A stretch of 64,000 nucleotides of DNA, taken from the NCBI RefSeq assembly GCF_034140825.1, contig NC_089040.1, positions 5,770,001-5,834,000 of the forward strand. The letters are read 5' to 3'. Shown piece after piece: positions 54,762-64,000 of the stretch. The stretch is from Oryza sativa Japonica Group. Lineage: Eukaryota > Streptophyta > Magnoliopsida > Poales > Poaceae. The translations under genes and the position numbers were made by a program. The notes beneath the pieces were generated by a model. It was not told the DNA's origin. It was given only the letters and a program-made list of their open reading frames with translations, and ran no database searches. Each line of letters begins with the position of its first letter. Position 1 is the stretch's first letter.

Positions 54762-57700
54762 ATGGACGACGACGACGACTGCCGGCGGCGAGATGTCACC
54801 TTGGGCGACGAATTCATGGTGCTGCAGCCGGAGAACGGCGGCGCGCGCAGCCTCGCCGACCTGCTGCTCTCCTGCAAGGTCGGCGAGAACAAGGCCGTGC
54901 GCTGCGGCCGCCCCGGCGCCGAGGTGGCGCTGCCGTGGCACCGGTGGATCATCGCCGTCTCCCTCCTCGCGCAGATGCTGCTCCGGTTGTCCAAGGGGGT
55001 CATGGCCAAGGTCGGCCGCGCCGTCGAGTACTGGATGAACCTCGTCAGCGAGAATGACAACGTCCTCGGCCTCATCAGAAATGCTCTGCATGGTATGTGT
55101 GATTTTATTAGACCTGCATTTAAGTTTAATTTTATGTATATATATGTACAATGATCTCGCTTTTTATGCTAGTTAACTAATGTTGTTTTGGAAGGTGATA
55201 TTTAAACACCCCAAAAAAAAGTTCATCCATTGCATTTGTTGCCCAGCACTCCAGCTTAAAAGCTAGTTTCTTGGGGGAAGTATATATGTGCTTTGTTGAG
55301 TTGCTAGTTAGGAAAATTTGATTTGATGCAAATGCCAACGGGAATAATTTGGATGGACGTTTAATTGATTTGTTGTTCTCTTATTATTATGAAGTATTGA
55401 TAATTATGGAGAGTTCAGACCAATGCACAACGTTTTTTACTTAAAAACATGGACAATAATCTCTGACATGCATGCAGTTTGATTTAGTTCAGGGAAAGAC
55501 ACGTTTTCAGTAATTTTAAAAACGAATATGCGTTGCCCATGCATTGAGCTTGAGCAAGCACTAAGCACCAGCATACAGTTAATTTGAATAAGAAGGGGAG
55601 GATGTTATAGTTTATATCTTTGGAATATCATTAAGTGATCAATATCTTTTTTATTAAAAAAAACATGTCGTGCTATAAGATTAGCAGCCCCTCTTTAGCT
55701 CTAGCAAATTGGGTTTTGTTGATCAGTACAGCAGTATACGATTATTTATTATCTATGCTAATTATTATGTTGACGCAGAGGTCATATAAACAATAATTCC
55801 ATTAGGTCTACTCCCTATGTCCCAAAAAAAGACAAATCATGGGTTTCCGTGTCCAACTTTAACTGTCCGTCTTATATGAAATTTTTTTATAATTTGTATT
55901 TTCATTGTTGTTAGATGATAAAACATGATTAATATTTTATGCGTGACTTGTCTTTCTAATTTTTTTTTTCATAATTTTTTTAAATAAGACGAACGGTCAA
56001 ACATTGGACACGGAAAGTAGGGTTTGTCTTTTTTTTTTTAAGACGGAGGGAGGAGCTAAGCTCACACATAGCTGGCTTGCAGGCTTGGAAGATACTATCT
56101 AACTTGTTTCTTGTCAGAACTCATTATTATTTATATGCATTGCTGGTAGTTAGTCATGTGAAGAGTTCAGCTCAACCAATCTTAATTCCTATCCAAAACA
56201 AGGATAATGTACACTAATTTCTTATACCATGTTATGAGGGTTGTTTAATCCTCTAATCAACTAACTTGAATATAGTCATTAGCTTGATCTCTTCCTTCCG
56301 GGCCCACAGGTCGCAACAATCATGTCCTTGATACACGCCTTATGATTATTGTCATTTACTCCACATGTTTCACAAGAATTGAACTCAAAAAGAGTTGTTA
56401 CAAAAACACATCTTTGCAAATACATGTACAATGTATTTACCAGGACCCTTATAGCTAGTCAAGTTAAGATCAGATACATTTCAAACAAATAGTGCAATTA
56501 AAGACAGTGATTTTCAGACAATATTAGTGCTGTAGCACTTACATTTTACATTGCAGGGAAGGTGAAAACGCCGGACAGAAATTCTCCCAACTACAGATCG
56601 TTCATTGGACTTCTTGACACAAGGATCGATCTGGACGAGAAGATCAAGCCAGGTGATAGCAATTACCACGCAGCTCTCTGCATCATGGCAGCGAAATTGG
56701 CCTACGAGAACGAACTCGTCATAAAGGACGCCGTGGAAAAGAATTGGAAGGTTCGAACACTTTGAATTGATGTTTTTTGAAATTTTTTGCAATTAAACTC
56801 TACGAAATAAAACATATTATGTCTTTGAATTAACAACTATCATTTCGTTTCGTGCTCATGATTTTACAGATGACCTTCTTAGAGTTCTTCAACTGTTGGA
56901 ACGGTAAGATATCCAAGTACAGACTTTGATTACTACTAATGACAAAGTTATAATTGATGAATAAACTAATGAGTTTTCGTAATTGCTCCTGGTTCAGATT
57001 TCCAGAATGATTACACGACCCAGGCGTTCATGTTCGCCGACAAGCCGGAGGACGCCGAGCTCGTCGTGGTGGCGTTCCGCGGCACGCAGCCGTTCGACAT
57101 GGAGCAGTGGAGCACCGACGTCGACATCTCGTGGTACGAGATCCCGGGTGTGGGCAAGGTCCATGGCGGCTTCATGAAGGCGCTCGGGCTGCAGAACAAC
57201 GCCGCCGCCGGCAAGAAACCCAGCTGGCCGGCGGAGATCGCGCCGCCGTCGGCGGCCAAGAACTCCGAGAAGACGAAGAGCTTCGCCTACTACGCCATCC
57301 GCGCCCGCCTGCGCGCGTTCCTCGCCGCCAACCCGCGCGCCAGGCTCGTCGTGACGGGGCACAGCCTCGGCGGCGCGCTTGCCGCGCTGTTCCCGGTGGT
57401 CCTGGCGCTGCACGGCGGCGAGGCCGACGCCGCGGCGCTCGGCAGGCTGGACGGCGTGTACACCTACGGGCAGCCCCGCGTCGGCGACGCGGCGCTCGGC
57501 GAGTGGGTCGCGGCGGCGAGCTCACTGGAGGGCAAGCACCTCCGGTTCGTGTACTGCAACGACGTCGTGCCCCGGGTGCCCTACGACGACGCCGCGTTCC
57601 TGTTCAGGCACTTCGGCCGCTGCGTCTACTTCGACGCCGCGTACAGGGCGAGGGCCATGGCGGAGGAGCCGAACAAGAACTACTTCTCGCCGGCGTTCGC

Positions 57701-57908
57701 GTTGGCCAAGCACGCGAACGCGGCGTGGGAGCTGGCGCGAGGGCTCGCCATCGGGCGCGTGGCAGGGGGGGAGTACGCGGAAGGGTGGGCGATGCGGGCG
57801 GCGAGGGTGGTGGGGCTGGTGTTCCCCGGCTTGCCGCCGCACGCGCCGCAGGACTACGTGAACGCCACCAGGCTCGCCGGCGCCTCGCTTCGCAAGCTGC
57901 TAGACTAG
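54762..57908 (+). CDS. Class-3 triacylglycerol lipase, OBL1-like
   Basis: Predicted alpha/beta-hydrolase releasing fatty acids from triacylglycerol, related to castor/Arabidopsis oil-body lipase OBL1. Exons 54762-55092, 56557-56750, 56870-56903 and 56998-57908 join in frame to 489 residues, normal for OBL proteins. A hydrophobic stretch ([15 protein letters not shown], about 62-76) probably embeds in the lipid-droplet surface. The lipase-3 domain runs from about residue 190. It has the oxyanion-hole strand [12 protein letters not shown], the nucleophile elbow TGHSLGG with Ser309, a likely catalytic Asp in [13 protein letters not shown] and a likely His in [20 protein letters not shown] is a typical lipase-3 motif. 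All catalytic positions are intact. The 34-base third exon is unusually small but required for the frame. Natural substrate and tissue are not readable from sequence. Confidence 0.94.
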
Positions 57909-60796
57909 ACAGTTAGCCCACTCTCTTGCTCTGCGACTGATGAACTGATCACCAATTCACCAGTGGAAATGAATCGAGCACGGGAACGGAACTGAATTAT
58001 TTTCCGGTTCCTGTGATAGAAAGATGAAACTTTGAAAATTCATGCAAAAATTTGTGTAGTATATTCGAAATCTATGAAGCAATAGGTTTGTCACGTTCGT
58101 AGCTTACGCACCTTTTAAAGATCAAGATGACTATGGCGTTCCGGCGTAAGGGTCCGGGATCTCGTCGGAGTAGACCTGCTGATGACGCCGCACACAGTCC
58201 GATGCGCTCACCATCTGGCCGGCGTCCGGCGACAGCGGCGCGAGGAGACAACGAGAGGGTGGCCCAGTACTCCGGTCGGGCATTGCGTCGAACACCCTGT
58301 ACACGAGGTGGTGCAGGTCGCGGCGGGAGCAGATGCCGACCATTCTTGTTCCATAGGTGGGCGGCAGGGGTCAGGAGAGGCGGTCTCTCACCATCGGAAT
58401 GGAGAGCGCGGCGACCGCCGGTGGAGCTCCGGGCTCCGGCCTAGATTTTTTTTATTTTTATATTTAATTAGGAAAGTAGCCCGCGCAATTGCGCGGGCAT
58501 CTATTTGTTTCTAAATGTTAAAATCTTTTATGATGACTGAAAATTGTTTGTATCTATATGAAAAGATTTTGTAAAAAGTTCAATATATATAGTTAGTCAG
58601 TCCCATATCATGCAGTTTATTTTGATACTTCAAAGCTTGATTGGAAGTAAAAAATTGAGGCCTAGCTTGTTTCACCTATGAACATTGACGAATAAATCTA
58701 TGACTGGTATCTTCAGATAATATAGAACTAATTATTCTTTGAATTTTGATATCACTATTTTTCTTAATGACTCGAGGATTTTATCATGATTTATAATGGT
58801 TTCAAATTGATCGTTCATAATTTTAAATTTAACTAAATGTGTTGGCACTGATTAATATGATATCTATAGCTTGGTTAATCTTTTAGCGTGACTCCCTAGC
58901 GTGTTAACAGCCTATAGAAGTGGTGCAATTGAGGCCATATATGCTAGATTTTTTTTGTAATTGGTGGTTTAATTGAGGCCATATAGTATATATGGGTTAA
59001 TTATTTTACACGAAAAAATATGAATGGCTTGGTACTGTAAAATATCAACAATTAGTTGAAGCTAATTTCTTTCGATCTTTGGTTGTTTTATGTAAAACAT
59101 ATTTTTTTAAAGATCTAATGTTTAAAATTAATGGGTCCATTTATTTAGAAGTATTGTTTTAGAGATGTAATGGTCTAGGTCAAGAGTCATGATTATTTAG
59201 CTATCTAATATTGTTTTATATAGTTAGCGCTAGTTAGAAAATAGGAGAAGTTAAATAGAAAATAGAAGAGGAGGGGAGAGTGGAAGGTGGAGGGAATACG
59301 TAAGTGTGCACATACGTGGTTAATACCCATGGGTATTCTGTTTTCTCTTCCATATTCTACTATTTTCTGATATGATCTAGATAACAGACTGTCAAGGAAA
59401 TACTCATAGGAGAGGATGGTTAAGTTGGTCACGTATGTGGTGTTGTTATGAGAAAAGTACTTATTATCGTACTTGTATTGGAGATTAGGAGAGGTTTATA
59501 TACATGATATTAGGATTAATTACTATTTCAATAGATCTGATGTAATGGTCTAAAATAACATGTCAATCGGCACTGATTTAATGGAAAATCGATGGCTGCA
59601 TGATATTTTGTTACTTTCTGAGAATTTAGGAGCATTTGTACAAAGTTAATTAACTTTTACTTATAACAGATGTATGATACAATAACTTTTTATGTATTTA
59701 TAGACCTAAGTTGAATAGATCCTAGTCGAGCTACAGAGGAAGCCTCCTATGTAAGTTCGTACTCGTCCAGTTTTCACATGTATAAAATAGAAGAGGATGG
59801 TTAAGTCGGTCGAGGGAGTACATTTGTTTGCACGTATGTAATGTTGTTAGTGAACTTTTACTGATATATAACATATATATATGATGCAATATTTTTTTAG
59901 TGTAAGTAGCGCCACAAAGGAGGCCTCATATGTACGTACATACTGATATAACGATATTATAATTTTTGATTTGAGAATGAGGAGGGAAGGAATAATATCG
60001 TGACTTTTCAGGAAAAGACGTCGCTTTTTAGCTTTTTTTTTTACGAACTGTACGTACTTATTCTTTGTCCCTTCTAATAGCACAGTATGAAACCGATCTC
60101 TATGCTGGAATAGCATCGAGAAAATTCGTTTGCATAGTTACTTATTAAACCTAATCACCAATTATAGATGGTAAAATTTCGTTGAGCTGCTGCTGCCTGT
60201 GGATTACACCAAATGATCAAATGCTGCTGCTTGTGGATTACATTGCCAGCTACTGAAAGTCAAACGCTTGTACAATCCCAGTCTCATATAGCTCATTTTC
60301 TCCATTGATTAATCTGTGTGGAGGCTTTTATTTGAAACCTAATCCAAGTCTAGGCGGCAGCAGGAAAGCTTTCCTCTATCGAGGCCTTGGGCCCAACATG
60401 GACGGAAGGCACCGAAGTAGGCGACCGGAAGCACGATCGGATTTGGGGGCAAGAATTTGGGTCCACCAATTTAATTAAAAATAATGGTAGGTATAGATCT
60501 AATCTAACGGTATAAAATAACGGGTCCACCAATTTAAATGAAAATCAACGGCGAGATTAGACTGTGCCACGTAGCGATCTAGGAGCATTTGTAGGAGCGC
60601 CATATGGCGGTTTGAGAGCGTTTGTAGGAAGTTTAATGGACTTTTAGTATATAATAATAAATAATAGATAGATAGATTTTTTAAAAGATATAAAAAATAA
60701 ATTTCCGATTCAAAATTTTACAAAAATATAGTCTCAAGACAAGTTGAACCCTACTCTCCTGTCGATGATGCCGCCGATCGAGCGAGGAAGCATCAG
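57909..60796. other. Spacer with repeat remnants
   Basis: No functional gene seen. A GC-rich block (58130-58440) with open frames on both strands has no family resemblance. From about 58480 the DNA is AT-rich. Loosely repeated phrases TCTAATCTAACGGTATAAAATA / GATGTAATGGTCTAAAATA and AGGAGCATTTGTA recur at 59150, 59530-59640 and 60490-60600, suggesting old copies of one mobile family. Confidence 0.5.
58482..58501. repeat. 20-bp perfect palindrome GC stem
   Basis: GCCCGCGCAATTGCGCGGGC is a perfect palindrome in AT-rich surroundings. Short GC stems of this kind lie near the 3' ends of rice Helitrons, but the following bases (ATCTAT) do not give the expected CTRR terminus, so this is only suggestive. 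Confidence 0.45.
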
Positions 60797-62250
60797 ATGG
60801 CCGTGGCAACTCCGACGAGGTTGGCGCCGCCAAGGCGCACTTCGTGTAATCGTGTTCGTCCCGCTGATGTACCAGGGGCATTTGATCCCGTCGGTGGACA
60901 CACGGCGCTGATGGTGGCCACCCACGGCGCGGTGGCCAGCGTCGTCGTGACGCCGTCCTACGCCGCCGCACCGTCGAGCTCGCGTCGTCGACGTCAGGGT
61001 CGTGGAGCTCCCGCTGGACCTCGCCGCGGCGGGCTTGGCTGACGGAAGCGACGACGCGACAAGATCCGCCCGGGGCTCAACTACTTCCGCCGCGCGCTGC
61101 CGCTCCTCCGGGCGCCGCTCGAGCGCCACCTCCGCGTGGAGCGCGCGCTGGCCGCGGCCGATATGATGGCATCGTCATGAACACCTTCGTGAAGATGGAG
61201 CCCGATCGATCGAGTTCGTCGCCAGCTACGCGTTGGCCATTGGAAAGAAAGGTGTGGACCATCGGGCCAGTATCTCTGTATCACCAGCACGATATCGCCG
61301 GCGGCGAGAGGGAAGTCGGCGGCCATTGACGCCGACGAGTGCATCCAATGGCTCGACAGCAAGGATCCCAGCTCCGTCATCTACGTTAGCTTCGGTAGCA
61401 TCGCGCGCACGGATCCGAAGCAGCTCATCGAGCTCGGGCTCGGCCTCGAGGCGTCGGCCCACCCGTTCATCTGGATGGTGAAGAACGCGGAGCTCTACGG
61501 AGACACGGCGCGCGAGTTCTTCCCACGGTTTGAAATTTCGGTAATTTCGTCACCCACCGGCAATCTCATATCTCATCCGAAATTTTAGGTTTTTTGTGAA
61601 TTTGGTCAAATTTTAATCAAATTCATTCAAAATTAGTCAAAATTTCAAATAATTTCGGCCAACTAAATTTCAAAATTTCCGACATTTCAGTCCCCCGGCA
61701 AAAAAAAAACAATTTCGAATTTCTTTCAGAAGGAATCGGTGAGCCACCAATTACATTGAATATAGATGGAGAAAACTATACAGTGTAAAGGAAAAGAAAA
61801 AAAATACTCAGCTAAGGTACAAGGTTCTTGCACGAGCTCGAGGCACGCATCGCCGGCCTTGGCATGGTCATCAGGGGGTGGACACCGTAAATGCTGATCC
61901 TGTCGCACGCCACGGTCGATGGCTTCGTGACGCACTGCGAGTGAACTCGATCATGGAAGTTGTTGCCACCAGGTTGCCCATGGTGACATGGCCGCATTCT
62001 GTCGACCAGTTGTTGAACCAGAAGATGGCCGTGGAGGTGCTCGGGATTGGCGTCGGCGTCGGCCTTGATGAGTCGGTGACTGAAGGACACTGTGGTGGGG
62101 AGGGTGGTGGTGGAGAAGGCAATCGGGAGCATACTTGATGGAGGAGAGGAAGGAGAAGAGAGGAGGAGGAGGAGGGCGCGGGAGCTCACGGAGAAAGCGA
62201 GTACGACAGTGCAAGAGGGCGGATTGTTATATGACAATCTGTTTGATTTC
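60797..62250 (+). pseudogene. UDP-glycosyltransferase pseudogene (UGT73-like)
   Basis: Remnant of a plant secondary-product glycosyltransferase gene. Coding blocks lie in order but in different frames. First is an N-terminal block with FVPLMYQGHLIPSVD-like sequence (about 60830-60970). A block with LNYFRRALPLLRAPLERHLR follows (about 61075-61150). Next comes SAAIDADECIQWLDSKDPSS followed by VIYVSFGSIARTDPKQLIEL (about 61310-61530), and last the sugar-donor PSPG region (about 61880-62020). The PSPG box has a stop after WTP where Gln is expected, and THCEWNS in place of THCGWNS. Several frameshifts and stops separate the blocks. An unrelated insert of about 290 bases splits it near 61530-61820. 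It cannot make an active enzyme. Confidence 0.88.
61530..61820. mobile_element. AT-rich insertion inside the UGT pseudogene
   Basis: The UGT reading stops at TTCTTCCCACGGTT and resumes at TTCTTGCACGAGCTCGAGGC. Between them lies AT-rich DNA with TGAAATTTCGGTAATTTCG near the start and AAATTTCAAAATTTCCGACA further on. These form a loose inverted pair, pointing to a small non-autonomous DNA element plus extra sequence. The exact ends are unclear. Confidence 0.55.
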
Positions 62251-62984
62251 ATCAAGTACTTTTTAAGGGTGAATAGAGAGATAGTTAGATTTGTCCCTTA
62301 TTCTTTTAAGGGTGAGATCGGTAGATCTTAGTAGTACGAATGAATAACATTATGTTCTAAATAGAAAAAAGAGTGGCATTTTTATTATTTTGAATCTTCA
62401 GTTCATCCTTTTCTCCCCCCTACTCCATTCTTGTGTTGACATGCTGTCTAGACTTTGCTACCAACACGTATTCTTGCAAGAGGCCATCAAGGCCCAAAGC
62501 CCATCAACAATTCAGCATACAGGCGTATATAGATTTTTTTTTTGCGAGGAGTATATAGATTTTCAGCGTATGTTGTTTTTAAACTTGTACACAAGAATCG
62601 AGGAGGTGACACAGATTACTCGATTACCATATATGAACACTATACTGTTGGCGATTCCCTCGCTACTTTTTGGGGAAAAATATTGATGTTCTTAATTTAT
62701 ACTACAATTGACATTTCTAATGGAACTTATATTTAAAAAAGAGTTGAGAACATCAAAACTACCTACATTTATGATTGAAGGGATTAGTATTCTTGAGAAA
62801 ACAAACAATAAAATACTAATTGGTTACACAAACACACATACATTGGTAGTAGTAGCATGCAATGCAAGTAGCTACTTTTATTACAGATAGCCTTGGTAAG
62901 GCCTTTATTACTTAAATACATAACACATTTGCATTTTCAGTAGCATTTTTGTAGGCATTATGGGCATTAGTTCCGATGAAGGTT
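62251..62984. other. Spacer and 3' region of the glycine-rich protein gene
   Basis: No gene on the plus strand. The right part (about 62860-62984) is probable 3' untranslated sequence of the minus-strand gene. Confidence 0.5.
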
Positions 62985-63842
62985 CTATGGGTAGCGCACA
63001 CCGGCGGATCCAGAACCGCTTCCTGAGCCACTCCCAGAACCACTACCGCCTGGAACGCTTTGCCCACCACCGCCACCACCACCTTGACCACCTGCCTGAG
63101 CATATCCACCACCGTAAGGCCAATATCCGCCATAGTAGGGCCCATATCCACCAGCTTGACCATATCCAGAACCAGACCCCGAGCCCTGACCAGATCCACC
63201 ATTTTGTCCACCGCCACCACCTCCACCTTGGCCTCCACCTTGAGCATATGCACCACTACCACCGTAAGGACCATAGTAAGGACCATATCCCCCAGCTTGA
63301 CCATAGCCAGAACCGGAACCGGAACCAGATCCGGAACCACCATTTTGTCCACCCCCACCGCCTCCACCTTGGCCACCTCCTTGAGCATATGCGTTACCAC
63401 CATAAGGACCATATCCACCGGCCTGACCATAGCCAGAACCGAAACCAGAACCATACCCAGACCCACCGTTTTGTCCACCGCCGCCACCTCCACCACCACC
63501 TTCTCCTTGAGCATATGCTCCACCACCATAAGGTCCATATCCCCCTGCTTGGCCGTACCCAGAACCGGAACCGGAACCATATCCAGAACCACCATTTTGT
63601 CCGCCTCCACCACCTCCACCCCCACCACCCCCACTAGCATATGCTCCTCCGGATCCGCTTGACTGGCCATACCCCGAGCCAGAGCCAGATCCCCACCCAG
63701 AACCGTTCCCCGATCCACCACCACCTCCCCCTCCACCACCGCCGCCCCCGGCACTAGCATATCTCGCTACCCTTGCCGCATTGGACAGTCCAATGCTCAG
63801 TAGCACGATGAAGCTAAGAGCTACAAACCTGGTTCTAGCCAT
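62985..63842 (-). CDS. Secreted modular glycine-rich protein
   Basis: Probable structural cell-wall protein. It is a single exon of 285 residues from the MARTRFVALSFIVLL start; an in-frame ATG 51 bases upstream is less likely because it lies right at the TATA box. The signal peptide is about residues 1-24, cut near SNAARVARYAS. The rest is about half glycine and built of four similar modules of 41-48 residues. Each module starts QNGGSG, runs through SGSGYGQAGGYGP plus Tyr/Pro variants and GAYAQ, and ends in a poly-Gly run; a degenerate first module precedes them. Regular tyrosines could be oxidatively cross-linked. The C-terminus is a GSGS run ending AGVRYP. The function is inferred from composition only; plus-strand frames over it are shadows. 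Confidence 0.88.
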   Translation of the reverse strand: MARTRFVALSFIVLLSIGLSNAARVARYASAGGGGGGGGGGGGSGNGSGWGSGSGSGYGQSSGSGGAYASGGGGGGGGGGGQNGGSGYGSGSGSGYGQAGGYGPYGGGAYAQGEGGGGGGGGGQNGGSGYGSGFGSGYGQAGGYGPYGGNAYAQGGGQGGGGGGGQNGGSGSGSGSGSGYGQAGGYGPYYGPYGGSGAYAQGGGQGGGGGGGQNGGSGQGSGSGSGYGQAGGYGPYYGGYWPYGGGYAQAGGQGGGGGGGQSVPGGSGSGSGSGSGSGSAGVRYP

Positions 63843-63896
63843 CTTGAGCTTTGCAAGATTGAAGGATGAGATGCATGGAACCGATGATAGCATGGG

Positions 63897-63905
63897 TACT
63901 TATAG
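63897..63905 (-). promoter_or_regulatory. TATA box of the glycine-rich protein gene
   Basis: On the minus strand CTATAAGTA lies about 55 bases before the ATG at 63842, giving a short leader. Confidence 0.65.
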
Positions 63906-64000
63906 TAGCCGGAGTCCATGCATGCAAGGCTGTAGTGCACAATGACACTTGGATACTAGTTTTAACAAAACGATGCAGTGTGCTTCACGAAGGAGGATTA

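Noticed and set aside
58127-58514. GC-rich open frames downstream of the lipase gene
   Set aside because: No family resemblance, overlapping frames on both strands; possibly old captured DNA.
1-64000. LTR retroelements or other virus-like elements
   Set aside because: No long terminal repeats, primer-binding-site arrangement, or reverse transcriptase, integrase or capsid-like open frames were recognised in the window.
1-64000. CRISPR arrays, rRNA and tRNA genes
   Set aside because: No regularly spaced repeats with unique spacers and no rRNA segments. GGTTCGAAT-like words (for example near 5107) lack a surrounding cloverleaf.

Overview
The window is nuclear DNA of a grass, most likely rice (Oryza). 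Three things point there. First exons are very GC-rich with GC-ending codons. Spacers are AT-rich and packed with MITE families typical of rice (Stowaway types with CTCCCTCCGT ends and TA duplications; Tourist types with GGCCTTGTTTA ends and TTA/TAA duplications). The gene families are those of flowering plants. Introns are ordinary GT-AG, so most proteins had to be assembled across exons by eye.

Host genes in order: a WAT1-related/EamA membrane transporter (10995-13545, +); a p24-delta COPI/COPII cargo receptor (16048-18360, +); an aminoacylase-1-like M20 metallopeptidase (18791-22028, +); a DREB-type AP2/ERF factor (27822-28511, +); an intronless L-type lectin receptor kinase (30322-32454, -); a RING-H2 E3 ligase with N-terminal zinc ribbon and C-terminal anchor (33765-34760, -), divergent from a mitochondrial phosphate carrier (35193-37943, +); a HECATE-like bHLH factor (39068-39709, +); an OBL1-type class-3 lipase (54762-57908, +); a broken UDP-glycosyltransferase (about 60797-62250, +); and a secreted modular glycine-rich protein (62985-63842, -). 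They are independently transcribed genes, not a pathway cluster.

Mobile DNA fills the rest. A hAT element (4998-8886) has an open transposase gene, matching ends and a perfect 8-bp target duplication. A two-gene PIF/Harbinger element (44209-48350) carries a DDE transposase and a Myb/SANT protein. It sits in one copy of a local duplication whose other copy (near 42840) shows the unoccupied site. A Mutator-like element with very long inverted ends and a perfect 9-bp duplication lies at 50120-51635, and a smaller relative at 14695-15675; both enclose GC-rich DNA that may be captured gene sequence. About fifteen MITEs, a 292-bp fold-back, an AT-rich tandem array and a 26-base G tract were also placed.

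No LTR retroelement, other virus-like element, CRISPR array, rRNA or tRNA was recognised. I found no clearly new biochemical system. The most unusual things are the two apparently complete autonomous DNA transposons, the duplicated segment with its natural empty site, the long-armed Mutator-like elements and two strong hairpins. Reading was by eye; exon borders rest on splice consensus plus reading frame and protein family, not on transcripts.
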